DNA of 64,000 nucleotides from an uncultured Roseburia sp. (GCA_900542495.1 UQNW01000002.1:1-64000); one strand, 5' to 3'; shown: positions 1 through 8,501, counted from the first letter of the stretch. The notes: generated from the letters alone by a model not told the origin. Numbers and translations are program-made.

Positions 1-2
1 AT

Positions 3-473
3 TCACAAATCTTATATCAGTTTTTAACGTTTACACAAAACTTGAAACGGTCTCAGGAAACTAGTTTTTTAATATATCCAATTCATGAAAAGGTGTATTT
101 GTTATATGATGACATTAAAGAGATGTTTACTGCTCGATATAATACATTTACAGAATTAAATATGTTGATGAAAAATAAATTAGCTTTTTTTAATTCGACA
201 AGATATTTGTTGGTTGATAATAGGGCTATAAAGAAGTTTTTGAGAGAAAAATTATTCGATAAAGATACACTCGAAATTGAAAAAATACAAATAAAAGAGT
301 TGTTGAAAAGGAATATGTCGCATTATATATGGTATTGTGAAGTTCCGTTGAGTACAGGTGGTTATCTCATTTTTTTGGCAGATACGGTATTTAGCAAAAT
401 GTCAACAAAAGATATATTCTTTGTCGATGCATTATATAGTAATACACAATTAAGTTTGTTGTCGTATAGTTGA
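3..473 (+). CDS. C-terminal part of an unknown protein of a polysaccharide-type locus
   Basis: The frame is open from the left edge of the window to the TGA at 471-473. The first possible start inside the window is a TTG at 42 with no convincing ribosome-binding site, so the gene most likely begins outside and only its last ~157 residues are seen. The visible part is rich in Lys, Phe, Tyr and Leu, with no membrane segment and no motif I recognise. It is A+T-rich like the two genes that follow (LCP ligase, sugar transferase), which suggests membership of the same surface-polysaccharide locus. Function unknown. Confidence 0.45.
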   Translation, partial: SQILYQFLTFTQNLKRSQETSFLIYPIHEKVYLLYDDIKEMFTARYNTFTELNMLMKNKLAFFNSTRYLLVDNRAIKKFLREKLFDKDTLEIEKIQIKELLKRNMSHYIWYCEVPLSTGGYLIFLADTVFSKMSTKDIFFVDALYSNTQLSLLSYS

Positions 474-779
474 TAATCAATAGTACTGTTAGATCCTCCT
501 TCAATTGACATGAGAATTATAAATCAGTATTCGTATTTTTCTATAATACCGAAATACATGATAGATTACGAATAATACTGTCAAATATATAATCGATAAA
601 AATATTCGATTGAGAATAAGGGATATGTTAGATCAAATGAATATAAATGAAAGAATTATGTATCCAGGGTTAGATGGATTGTCTATATAGTTATATATGA
701 AAAATGACATGAGAGGCATATTGGATATTAGATTATCTGATATGCTCTATTTATTGTATAGTTAATGTTGGAGGCACAA
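474..779. other. A+T-rich intergenic stretch with one imperfect hairpin
   Basis: About 300 bases with no credible gene. The arms 713-727 (GAGGCATATTGGATA) and 734-747 (TATCTGATATGCTC) pair with one bulge and one G-T pair, just before the LCP gene. The following sequence is A/T-rich but has no T-run, so a terminator is doubtful. A TTGACA at 505-510 has no well-spaced partner. Confidence 0.35.
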
Positions 780-1769
780 ATGAGAAAAATAAATCAAAGT
801 AATTTAAAAAGAAAAATATCTATAATGCTTATAATCACCATTTTCTTGATGTCAAGTTTGATTGGCGGATGTGGAAAGAAAAATGTAGATACAGCAGATG
901 GAACAGAAGAAATATTTGCAGAGCAATCAGAAACAACAGCAGAAACAGAGCAGCAGACAGAAATAGTAGAGACAGAAGTCGAAGAGAAAAAAGATTTAGG
1001 AACATTTGTATTATATTTCAGTGGAATTGATGTTTGGGGATGGACAGATACGAAAAGCAGAAGTGATGTAAATATTATAGCTGCAGTTAATACGGAAACG
1101 CGACATGTTCAATTGATCAATACACCGAGGGATTATTTTGTTGAAATGCCAATTAGTAATGGTGTGAAGGATAAGCTTACGCATGCTGGTTTATATGGGG
1201 TTGAAAATTCGGTAGGAACGCTTGAAAAGTTATATGATATTAATATTGATTATTATTTGAGAGTAAATTTTTCAGGATTTGAGGCTATTATTGATACTTT
1301 GGGTGGTGTAGAGGTTTATTCTGAATATGATTTTACAGTCGATCCAATAAAACATTATACAGAAGGATATAATCATCTGACAGGATTAGAAGCATTGGCA
1401 TTTGTAAGAGAAAGACATGCGTTTGCTTCAGGTGATAATCAAAGAGGACGTAATCAGATGGCGATGCTTCAAGCATTGATAAAAAAAGTGTGCTCAATAG
1501 AATTCCTTGAAAATTACAATGAAGTTATGGATGAGCTTACTGACATGTATAGGACTAATATTCCAGATGAACTATTGAAGGATATGGTATTTAATCAAAT
1601 ACTAGATGGAACGGAGTGGACAATTGATACTTATTCGGTTACGGGAAGCAGTGGAAGCGAGAAAACATATTCAGCACCAAATTCAGCAGCATATGTCATG
1701 ATTCCAAACGATAATGATGTCGAACAGGCAAAAAGCCTGATTGAATCGGTTTTGAGAGAGACACCTTAG
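780..1769 (+). CDS. LytR-CpsA-Psr (LCP) family lipoprotein
   Basis: LCP proteins transfer polyprenyl-linked glycopolymers (teichoic acids, capsule) to peptidoglycan at the outer face of the membrane. The start at 780 is chosen over an in-frame ATG at 765 because GGAGG at 770-774 lies 5 nt before it. This gives 329 residues. A basic N-terminus and hydrophobic stretch end in a lipobox-like IGGC with the candidate lipidated Cys at residue 31, followed by a Glu/Thr-rich linker. The LCP domain (about 70-225) shows RSDVNIIAAVN, INTPRDYFV and FVRERHAFASGDNQRGRNQ, matching the family's acidic and arginine motifs. The sugar-transferase gene follows after 24 nt, so the two probably act in one export/attachment pathway. 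A lipobox in an LCP protein is unusual but clear. Confidence 0.85.
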   Translation: MRKINQSNLKRKISIMLIITIFLMSSLIGGCGKKNVDTADGTEEIFAEQSETTAETEQQTEIVETEVEEKKDLGTFVLYFSGIDVWGWTDTKSRSDVNIIAAVNTETRHVQLINTPRDYFVEMPISNGVKDKLTHAGLYGVENSVGTLEKLYDINIDYYLRVNFSGFEAIIDTLGGVEVYSEYDFTVDPIKHYTEGYNHLTGLEALAFVRERHAFASGDNQRGRNQMAMLQALIKKVCSIEFLENYNEVMDELTDMYRTNIPDELLKDMVFNQILDGTEWTIDTYSVTGSSGSEKTYSAPNSAAYVMIPNDNDVEQAKSLIESVLRETP

Positions 1770-1793
1770 ATAAAATTTGAAGGAATGATTTAA

Positions 1794-3068
1794 ATGACAC
1801 AATCAAGAAAAAAATTATTTCATGGATGCAGAGTACCAAGAACTGCAATTTTGTGCATATTATCATTAGAATACATAATATTTTTTAATAATCGTTTAGT
1901 CAAACAACAGGATATATTAATGTTTTGTGGATATATTTTGCTTACGCTTACGATTACATGCAATTATCATGGAAGGAATGTTCGGGTAAAATATGAGCAG
2001 GAATTAAGTTTGACTTTAAAGTGTATTGCAACGAATTTCATTTTTGGAGTATTTGAGTGTGCTATGCATGTTGATAATATCATACAGTGTTTGATTAGAA
2101 TACTGGTCTTACTTATCGTTCAATTAGTTAGTATAGTTGTTACGTGCGAATTTGCAACGAGGATTATCTACAAAGGCTATAATGCAAAACGTTTGTATTT
2201 GTATCAGGATAAAATAGTAGACATTTCGCTTGTTCCACAAGCAGATTTATTGTCAATAGATGGAGTTTTAATGAAAGATATTAAACAAAAAATAAAAGAA
2301 TATGATGAGGTATATTTGTTTGATCTTTCAGCAGAAAAAAGAAATGATTTATTAAAAATTTGTTTTGATGAGAATAAACTTGTTTATTTTACTACAAAAT
2401 TATCAGATATGGAACTTCGAACTGCGGGATTGGCGCAAGATGGGGAAACACCAATTTTTTATAGACAATCAGGTCGGATAGGTGGTATTTCCGCAATGAT
2501 AAAAAGAGTTTTTGATATCGTTTTATCTGGAGTTTTGCTTATTATATTAGCACCATTATTTGTAATTATCGCATTATGTATAAAACTTGATGATGGAAAA
2601 AATGTATTTTATTATCAAACCAGATGTACCAGAGGAATGAAAGAATTTCAAATAATAAAATTTAGAAGTATGATTGTTGGAGCTGAAAAAATAGCAGGAG
2701 TGCAATTAGCTGAAAATAGAGATTCAAGAATGACTCGTGTGGGTTATATTTTGAGAAAATACAAACTTGATGAACTACCACAATTGATTAATATTTTTAA
2801 AGGAGAGATGAGTTTTGTGGGACCTAGACCGGAGAGACCAGAACTTATAGAGGAAATATCGGAGAAGGTTCCGGAATTTACATTTCGGACGACTGTTAGA
2901 GCCGGGTTGACAGGTTATGCACAAGTCCATGGAGACTATCATACAGAATTTTTAGATAAGTTAAAATGGGATTTGATGTATATTGAAAATTTTTCACTGA
3001 TGTTGGATTTGAAAATTCTTTTAATGACAATTCCTGTTGTTTTGGGTGGAACAGATGATGTGAAATAA
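1794..3068 (+). CDS. Polyprenyl-phosphate sugar-1-phosphate transferase (priming enzyme for surface polysaccharide)
   Basis: Predicted to load the first sugar phosphate onto undecaprenyl phosphate, starting a polysaccharide repeat unit at the inner face of the membrane. The 424 residues begin with several hydrophobic segments (to about 120), then a central soluble region, then the bacterial sugar transferase domain (about 235-415). That domain shows the membrane anchor IKRVFDIVLSGVLLI, FRSMI, KLDELPQLINIFKGEMSFVGPRPERPE and AGLTGYAQV. The DELPQ and GPRPE motifs are the family's catalytic signatures. AAGGA precedes the ATG. It follows the LCP gene closely, and leuS with its own promoter comes next, so it is probably the last gene of its locus. 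The sugar specificity (Gal, Glc, GalNAc and others) cannot be told. Confidence 0.88.
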   Translation: MTQSRKKLFHGCRVPRTAILCILSLEYIIFFNNRLVKQQDILMFCGYILLTLTITCNYHGRNVRVKYEQELSLTLKCIATNFIFGVFECAMHVDNIIQCLIRILVLLIVQLVSIVVTCEFATRIIYKGYNAKRLYLYQDKIVDISLVPQADLLSIDGVLMKDIKQKIKEYDEVYLFDLSAEKRNDLLKICFDENKLVYFTTKLSDMELRTAGLAQDGETPIFYRQSGRIGGISAMIKRVFDIVLSGVLLIILAPLFVIIALCIKLDDGKNVFYYQTRCTRGMKEFQIIKFRSMIVGAEKIAGVQLAENRDSRMTRVGYILRKYKLDELPQLINIFKGEMSFVGPRPERPELIEEISEKVPEFTFRTTVRAGLTGYAQVHGDYHTEFLDKLKWDLMYIENFSLMLDLKILLMTIPVVLGGTDDVK

Positions 3069-3123
3069 AATATAACAGGAAGAATAAGAATTGATTACAA
3101 TGAAAAAGAAAGCATTTCTTTTA

Positions 3124-3151
3124 TTGACAAATGAATTTCATATGTTAAAAT
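3124..3151 (+). promoter_or_regulatory. Sigma-A type promoter of the leuS T-box transcript
   Basis: TTGACA (3124-3129), a 16-nt spacer and TAAAAT (3146-3151) lie just upstream of the T-box leader. Transcription would start near 3158. Confidence 0.65.
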
Positions 3152-3177
3152 AAATCATGTTAAAAGCATAAAAAATG

Positions 3178-3430
3178 ACGTTGACGAGGAGTATTAAGAA
3201 CGAAAAAGTTTCAGAGAGCTGTCGGACGGTGCAAGACAGTATTTGGAAGTTCCCAACTCGCCTCTGAGTTTTCTGGTTGAAACAATTAACAGCAAAGTAG
3301 ATCAGAACGTGTGGTTCGCGTTAAGAATGTGAGTGCGTATTTAGATGAACAGTTTCATCTGGCGAATGAGAGTGGTACCACGGAGTGAATAGATATCTTC
3401 GTCTCTTTATGAGACGGAGATTTTTTTATG
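3178..3430 (+). promoter_or_regulatory. Leucine T-box leader of leuS
   Basis: A tRNA-sensing riboswitch that lets leuS be read when uncharged tRNA-Leu accumulates. The conserved T-box core reads AGTGGTACCACGG at 3371-3383. The AGAGAG element of stem I lies near 3212. The likely specifier is CTC (Leu) at 3257-3259. A terminator stem (3395-3405 with 3411-3421, one G-T pair) is followed by seven T (3421-3427), and leuS begins 38 nt later. The core has AGTGG where AGGGTGG is usual. The specifier is inferred from position and from the downstream gene. Confidence 0.88.
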
Positions 3431-3465
3431 CTTAATAGATATATCAATATAAGAGGAGGAACATT

Positions 3466-5883
3466 ATGGCAGAACTTTATAACCATAAAGTAGTCGAGAA
3501 AAAATGGCAGAAAGTCTGGGATGATGAGAAAGCATTTGCAGCTACCAATGACTTTACAAAGCCAAAATACTATGCATTAGTTGAGTTCCCATATCCGTCA
3601 GGACAGGGACTTCACGTAGGTCATCCAAGACCTTACACGGCACTTGATATCGTAGCTAGAAAGAGAAGAATGCAGGGATACAACGTCCTCTATCCAATGG
3701 GATGGGATGCATTCGGACTTCCAACGGAAAACTATGCGATCAAGAACAAGATTCATCCAAAGATCGTAACAGAGAAGAATGTAGCAAGATTCAAGGATCA
3801 GCTTCATTCACTTGGTTATTCTTTTGACTGGGACAGAGAGATCAATACCACAGATCCGAATTACTACAAATGGACACAGTGGATTTTCTTAAAACTTTTC
3901 AAAGCAGGTTTAGCCTATAAGAAAGAGATGCCAATCAACTGGTGTACTTCCTGTAAAGTAGGTCTTGCAAACGAGGAAGTTGTAAATGGTGTCTGCGAGC
4001 GTTGTGGTGCTCCGGTTGTCCGCAAGGTAAAAAGTGAGTGGATGTTAAAGATCACGGATTACGCAGAGAAACTGATCGAAGGATTAGATCATGTGGATTA
4101 CATCGAGCGTGTCAAAGTTTCACAGAAGAACTGGATCGGTAAATCCACGGGAGCTGAAGTTGACTTCTCTATCAAAGGAAAAGAAGATAAACTTCGTGTA
4201 TACACAACCCGCTGCGATACATTATTCGGAGTTACTTACATGGTTGTATCCCCGGAGCATCCGATTATTGATAAGTACCAGAGCGAGATCAAAAACTGGG
4301 ATGAGATCGTGGCATACCGCGAGGAAGCTGCAAAGAAATCTGATTTTGAACGTGCAGAACTTGCAAAAGACAAGACCGGTGTATGCATTGACGGTCTGAC
4401 AGCAGTAAACCCTGTAAACGGAAAAGAGATTCCGGTCTGGATCTCTGACTATGTATTAATGTCCTATGGTACAGGTGCGATCATGGCAGTACCGGCACAC
4501 GATGAGCGTGACTGGGAATTTGCAAAGAAATTCAATCTGCCGATGATCCAGGTGGTTGCAAAGAACGGAGAGGAAGTAGACATCAATGAGGCGGCATTTA
4601 CAGATGTCGCAACAGGTGTTCTCATTAACTCTGATTTCTTAAACGGACTGGAAGTAAAAGATGCCAAAGCAAAAATGATCGAGTTCTTAGAGGAAAAAGG
4701 CATCGGAACTGCCAAGACAAATTACAAATTAAGAGACTGGGTATTCTCACGCCAGAGATACTGGGGTGAACCGATTCCAATTGTACATTGTGATAAATGC
4801 GGATATGTTCCAATCGATGAGAGTGAACTTCCATTAATGTTACCGGAAGTTGACAGCTACATGCCGACAGATAACGGTGAATCACCACTGGCAGCAATGA
4901 CTGACTGGGTTAACACAACCTGTCCTTGCTGTGGCGGACCAGCTAAGAGAGAGACCGATACCATGCCTCAGTGGGCAGGATCCTCCTGGTATTTCTTAAG
5001 ATATACCGATCCACACAACGATGAGGCGCTTGCAAGCCCGGAAGCATTAAAATACTGGATGCCGGTTGACTGGTATAACGGTGGTATGGAGCATACAACC
5101 TTACATTTACTGTACTCCAGATTCTGGCACAAATTCCTCTATGATGAGGGTGTTGTTCCTTGTCCGGAACCATATCAGAAGAGAACTTCCCACGGTATGA
5201 TCCTCGGTGAGAACGGTGAGAAGATGTCAAAATCCAGAGGAAATGTCGTAAATCCGGATGATATTGTAAGAGAATACGGTGCAGATACATTGAGAACTTA
5301 CGAGATGTTCATCGGAGCTTTCGATTTAAGCGCTTCCTGGTCGGAAGATGGCGTCAAAGGCTGCCGTCGTTTCTTGGAGCGTGTATGGAAATTACAGGAT
5401 CTTATGACTGACGAAGAAGGTTACTCCGCTGATATGGAGACAAAGATGCATCAGACGATCAAGAAGGTAAGTAGTGATTTTGAAAATCTGAAGTATAATA
5501 CAGCAATTGCAGCAATGATGGCACTGATCAATGATTTCTATAAGAAAAATGCGATCACAAAAGGTGAGTTCAAGACATTGATCACTTTATTAAACCCGGT
5601 TGCTCCACACATCACAGAGGAATTGTGGCAGATCGCCGGCTTTGAAGGAAGAGTTTATGAGACAACCTGGCCGGAATTCGACGAGGCAAAGACAGTAGAG
5701 AGCACTGTAGAAATCGCAATCCAGATCAATGGTAAGACAAAAGGAACACTTGCTATTGGAAAAGATGATGCAAAAGATGATGTTATCGCAAAAGCAAAAG
5801 AAGCAATTGCAGATAAACTGACCGGAAATATCGTAAAAGAAATTTATGTACCGGGACGTATCGTAAACATCGTAATGAAATAA
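3466..5883 (+). CDS. leuS: Leucyl-tRNA synthetase
   Basis: Charges tRNA-Leu in the cytoplasm. The 805 residues have the usual length for the bacterial enzyme. HVGH (HIGH signature) is at residues 50-53, the zinc-knuckle pairs CTSC and CERC near 160-180, and the CP1 editing domain has the TTRCDTLFG threonine-rich motif near 250. KMSKS is at 586-590, followed by the anticodon-binding domain and a C-terminal extension. GAGGAGG stands before the ATG. Expression is set by the leucine T-box just upstream. No downstream partner gene is co-directed. Confidence 0.97.
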   Translation: MAELYNHKVVEKKWQKVWDDEKAFAATNDFTKPKYYALVEFPYPSGQGLHVGHPRPYTALDIVARKRRMQGYNVLYPMGWDAFGLPTENYAIKNKIHPKIVTEKNVARFKDQLHSLGYSFDWDREINTTDPNYYKWTQWIFLKLFKAGLAYKKEMPINWCTSCKVGLANEEVVNGVCERCGAPVVRKVKSEWMLKITDYAEKLIEGLDHVDYIERVKVSQKNWIGKSTGAEVDFSIKGKEDKLRVYTTRCDTLFGVTYMVVSPEHPIIDKYQSEIKNWDEIVAYREEAAKKSDFERAELAKDKTGVCIDGLTAVNPVNGKEIPVWISDYVLMSYGTGAIMAVPAHDERDWEFAKKFNLPMIQVVAKNGEEVDINEAAFTDVATGVLINSDFLNGLEVKDAKAKMIEFLEEKGIGTAKTNYKLRDWVFSRQRYWGEPIPIVHCDKCGYVPIDESELPLMLPEVDSYMPTDNGESPLAAMTDWVNTTCPCCGGPAKRETDTMPQWAGSSWYFLRYTDPHNDEALASPEALKYWMPVDWYNGGMEHTTLHLLYSRFWHKFLYDEGVVPCPEPYQKRTSHGMILGENGEKMSKSRGNVVNPDDIVREYGADTLRTYEMFIGAFDLSASWSEDGVKGCRRFLERVWKLQDLMTDEEGYSADMETKMHQTIKKVSSDFENLKYNTAIAAMMALINDFYKKNAITKGEFKTLITLLNPVAPHITEELWQIAGFEGRVYETTWPEFDEAKTVESTVEIAIQINGKTKGTLAIGKDDAKDDVIAKAKEAIADKLTGNIVKEIYVPGRIVNIVMK

Positions 5884-5887
5884 TGTA

Positions 5888-5947
5888 CGCGAAGGTGAAA
5901 GTGAGCGTATTTTGCTTCGCGAATATAATGAGCGAAACAGAGAAAAA
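5888..5947. repeat. Short palindromic repeat element after leuS
   Basis: The arms CGCGAAG (5888-5894) and CTTCGCG (5915-5921) pair across 20 nt. ATTTTGCTTCGC (5909-5920) recurs exactly at 8474-8485 between leuC and leuD. The segment 5924-5947 matches 12010-12033 at 23 of 24 positions. It looks like a member of a small dispersed repeat family. Confidence 0.5.
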
Positions 5948-5971
5948 TGCCGTGGCGACTGCCACGGCATT
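5941..5971 (-). terminator. Intrinsic terminator of the LysR gene
   Basis: An 11-bp perfect stem (5946-5956 with 5961-5971, loop GACT). Read on the minus strand it is followed by five T, so it suits the lysR transcript. It may also stop leuS read-through, though the plus-side T-run is poor. Confidence 0.75.
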
Positions 5972-6002
5972 CTTGCTGCATAAATTTTTATTTAGTTCAT
6001 AA

Positions 6003-6899
6003 TTATTTCTGATATGTTTTATAAAAATGAATAAATTCCGAGAGTGATTTCGAGGGCTTTGTAGTTGTTTTGTATGCAAATCCAACTTCACGCTTATGGA
6101 TCGGGAAACCAAGTGGGATTTCCACGAGTGTACCATTTTCTAAATCTTCACGGACAAAGTTTTTGATAACGCAGGCAACACCGACACCGATACGGGCGAA
6201 GTCAATCAGAAGATCCATGTTGGAAATGTCAATGGAATCTTTGATCACAATCTGGTTTTCCTGCAGATAGTCATCAATATACTGTCTGGTCATATTATTT
6301 TTATCTAACAGCATGAGTGTTGAACTTTGCAGGATATGATCTTTCTGGATGCCGCGTGCTTTCAGATTGCGCAGGTAATCTTTTGCTGCCACGAAAATAT
6401 CTTCAATTTCCTCTAAAAAATCAAAATGGATATTTTTCATATTTTCCGGTTTGCCAATCAATCCAATGTCGATTTTATTATCTTCCAGCAATTTTAAAGT
6501 ATCGTTGGTAGACTGACAGGAGATAGAAATGGAAATATGTGGGTTCTGCCGGATAAATTCTTTCAGGTAAGGGAGTAGAAGATATTTACACAGCGTGGAA
6601 CTGACACCGATTTTTAAGTGCCCGACGCCAAGCTCGATAGAGCGCTTTAATTTTTCTTCCCCCATAGTCAGGGTTTCAAACGCCTCGCTGACATGCTCGT
6701 AGAGAAGTTTTCCTTCATCGGTCAATACAACACCGCGGGAGCTTCTGGAAAAAAGCTTGCAGCCGACACTTTCCTCTAATTTCTGAATGGATTTACTGAT
6801 CGCCGGCTGGCTGATATAAAGTTCCTTCGCTGCCTTTGAGATATTCCCGGTGTTTGCAACTGTATAAAAAATGCGGTAAGAGGATAGATTCTGGTTCAT
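6003..6899 (-). CDS. LysR-family transcriptional regulator, likely of leuCD and a citrate regulon
   Basis: A 298-residue DNA-binding regulator. The winged HTH at the N-terminus reads SSYRIFYTVANTGNISKAA...LYISQPAISKSIQKLEE, typical of LysR proteins. The effector-binding domain follows (about 90-290), with the usual HLKIGVSSTLCKYLLLPYL start. GGAG precedes the ATG. It is divergent from leuC-leuD, the classic arrangement for a LysR protein and its target. A candidate box (7008-7041) lies in the shared region and is repeated upstream of the citrate synthase-like gene at 43.6 kb. The effector is unknown; citrate or an isopropylmalate-like acid would fit. Calling it CcpC-like rests on the binding site and context only. 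Confidence 0.85.
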   Translation of the reverse strand: MNQNLSSYRIFYTVANTGNISKAAKELYISQPAISKSIQKLEESVGCKLFSRSSRGVVLTDEGKLLYEHVSEAFETLTMGEEKLKRSIELGVGHLKIGVSSTLCKYLLLPYLKEFIRQNPHISISISCQSTNDTLKLLEDNKIDIGLIGKPENMKNIHFDFLEEIEDIFVAAKDYLRNLKARGIQKDHILQSSTLMLLDKNNMTRQYIDDYLQENQIVIKDSIDISNMDLLIDFARIGVGVACVIKNFVREDLENGTLVEIPLGFPIHKREVGFAYKTTTKPSKSLSEFIHFYKTYQK

Positions 6900-6920
6900 A
6901 AATACTCCTTTTTGCTGTTT

Positions 6921-6949
6921 ATAATATGCTTTTAAATATGCTCAGGCAA
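6921..6949 (-). promoter_or_regulatory. Promoter of the LysR gene
   Basis: On the minus strand: TTGCCT (6944-6949), 17 nt, TATTAT (6921-6926), just upstream of the lysR ribosome-binding site. Confidence 0.5.
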
Positions 6950-6951
6950 AA

Positions 6952-6980
6952 AGTCAGAAAAACCTGCGGTTTTTCTGACT
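6952..6980. terminator. Perfect 13-bp hairpin in the lysR-leuC intergenic region
   Basis: AGTCAGAAAAACC (6952-6964) and its exact complement (6968-6980) enclose the loop TGC. On the minus strand a short T-run follows, so it has terminator form, but it lies upstream of the predicted lysR promoter and has no gene to terminate on that strand. It may be a transcription insulator or a repeat remnant. Confidence 0.5.
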
Positions 6981-7007
6981 CGCGGGCGCGTTCACATATA
7001 TTATATC

Positions 7008-7041
7008 ATAAGACATGGTTATGGTAAATATGTTTATTATG
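7008..7041 (+). promoter_or_regulatory. Candidate LysR-type regulator site (ATAA-N7-TTAT dyad plus half-site) before leuC
   Basis: ATAA (7008-7011), N7, TTAT (7019-7022) forms a T-N11-A type dyad. ATTATG follows at 7036-7041. A candidate -10, TATAAT (7051-7056), lies just downstream, so the dyad would sit near -48. The 15-mer GTTATGGTAAATATG (7018-7032) occurs again upstream of the gene at 43617 with the same flanking dyad. Confidence 0.6.
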
Positions 7042-7165
7042 TATTTGTATTATAATAATGATTGTGATACGATAATTTCAATGAATAGATAAGAAAATAG
7101 TAATGGTTTCGTATTAGATATAGGATGTAAGGGTACGGAAATATTACATGAGGGAGGATTTTATC

Positions 7166-8428
7166 ATGGGAATGACAATGACGCAGAAAATTCTGGCAGC
7201 ACATGCAGGACTTCCGTCAGTAAGTGCAGGACAGTTGATTGAGGCAGAATTGGATTTAGTTCTTGGAAATGACATTACATCACCGGTGGCAATCCATGAG
7301 ATGGATAAGATGAAAGTGGATGGTGTATTTGATAAAGATAAAGTAGCACTGGTTTTGGATCATTTTGTTCCGAATAAGGATATTAAGTCAGCAGAACACT
7401 GCAAATGTGTGCGTGAATTTGCATGTAAACACGACATTACGAATTATTTTGATGTTGGAGAGATGGGAATCGAGCATGCACTGCTTCCAGAAAAAGGACT
7501 TACGGTGGCCGGAGATGTGATCATTGGTGCAGACTCACACACATGTACTTATGGAGCACTCGGAGCATTTTCTACAGGTGTAGGAAGTACAGATATGGCG
7601 GCTGGAATGGCAACCGGAAAAGCATGGTTTAAAGTTCCGTCTGCAATGAAGTTTAACCTGACTGGAAAACCAGCGAAATGGATCAGCGGAAAAGACATTA
7701 TTTTACATATTATCGGAATGATCGGCGTGGATGGAGCACTTTACAAATCCATGGAATTTGTGGGTGACGGTATCCAGTATCTGACAATGGATGACCGTTT
7801 TACAATTGCCAATATGGCAATTGAGGCAGGAGGAAAAAATGGAATTTTCCCTGTAGATGATCTTGCAAAACAGTATATGGAAGAACATTCCAAACGTCCT
7901 TATGTGGTTTATGAGGCGGATGAAGATGCAGAGTATGACGAGGAATACACGATTGATTTGAGTACGTTAAAACCAACGGTTTCATTCCCACATCTTCCGG
8001 AAAATACGAGAACAATTGATGAGGTCGGTGACGTGAAGATTGATCAGGTAGTGATCGGTTCCTGCACAAACGGACGTATGGGTGACCTTCGAATTGCAGC
8101 CTCTGTCTTAAAGGGCAAAAAGGTGAAAAAAGGTCTGCGTGTCATTGTGATTCCGGCAACCCAGAATATTTACCTTCAGGCAATGGAAGAAGGATTGTTA
8201 AGAACCTTTATCGAGGCGGGCGCCGTTGTCAGCACACCAACCTGTGGCCCATGTCTCGGTGGCTATATGGGAATTCTTGCGGCAGGTGAACGCTGCGTTT
8301 CAACTACAAACCGTAACTTCGTAGGTCGTATGGGACATGTGGATTCCGAAGTATATCTTGCAAGTCCTGCGGTTGCAGCGGCAAGCGCGATCACCGGAAA
8401 GATTTCGGGACCGGAAGAAGTAATGTAA
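7166..8428 (+). CDS. leuC: 3-isopropylmalate dehydratase / aconitase-family large subunit
   Basis: Large subunit of a [4Fe-4S] hydro-lyase, normally isomerising 2- to 3-isopropylmalate in leucine synthesis. The start at 7166 follows GGGAGG; an in-frame ATG at 7148 lies before that site. The 420 residues match the short archaeal/clostridial LeuC type. Cluster ligands are Cys300 (GSCTNG), Cys360 and Cys363 (TCGPC). GADSHTCTYGALG, an active-site signature, is also present. No leuA or leuB is nearby, and the promoter carries a site shared with the candidate citrate synthase/icd operon. An aconitase- or homoaconitase-like substrate is therefore possible; LeuC remains the default name. Confidence 0.88.
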   Translation: MGMTMTQKILAAHAGLPSVSAGQLIEAELDLVLGNDITSPVAIHEMDKMKVDGVFDKDKVALVLDHFVPNKDIKSAEHCKCVREFACKHDITNYFDVGEMGIEHALLPEKGLTVAGDVIIGADSHTCTYGALGAFSTGVGSTDMAAGMATGKAWFKVPSAMKFNLTGKPAKWISGKDIILHIIGMIGVDGALYKSMEFVGDGIQYLTMDDRFTIANMAIEAGGKNGIFPVDDLAKQYMEEHSKRPYVVYEADEDAEYDEEYTIDLSTLKPTVSFPHLPENTRTIDEVGDVKIDQVVIGSCTNGRMGDLRIAASVLKGKKVKKGLRVIVIPATQNIYLQAMEEGLLRTFIEAGAVVSTPTCGPCLGGYMGILAAGERCVSTTNRNFVGRMGHVDSEVYLASPAVAAASAITGKISGPEEVM

Positions 8429-8431
8429 ATT

Positions 8432-8501
8432 GCAAAACAATGAGGCTAAATCCTCTCCTCGCTAAGAGCTCGGATTTTGCTTCGCAAAACAAGGAGGATT
8501 T
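8432..8501 (+). repeat. 52-bp palindromic insertion flanked by direct repeats between leuC and leuD
   Basis: GCAAAACAATGAGG (8432-8445) and GCAAAACAAGGAGG (8484-8497) are 13/14 identical and 52 nt apart. Between them lie AAATCCTC (8448-8455), which can pair with GAGGATTT (8494-8501), and an inner hairpin TTTTGC/GCAAAA (8475-8480 with 8484-8489). The second direct repeat contains the leuD ribosome-binding site, so the outer stem could mask it. Confidence 0.55.

Noticed and set aside
6952..6980. Attenuator in the lysR leader
   Set aside because: The likely lysR promoter lies between this hairpin and the gene, so the hairpin would not be in the transcript.
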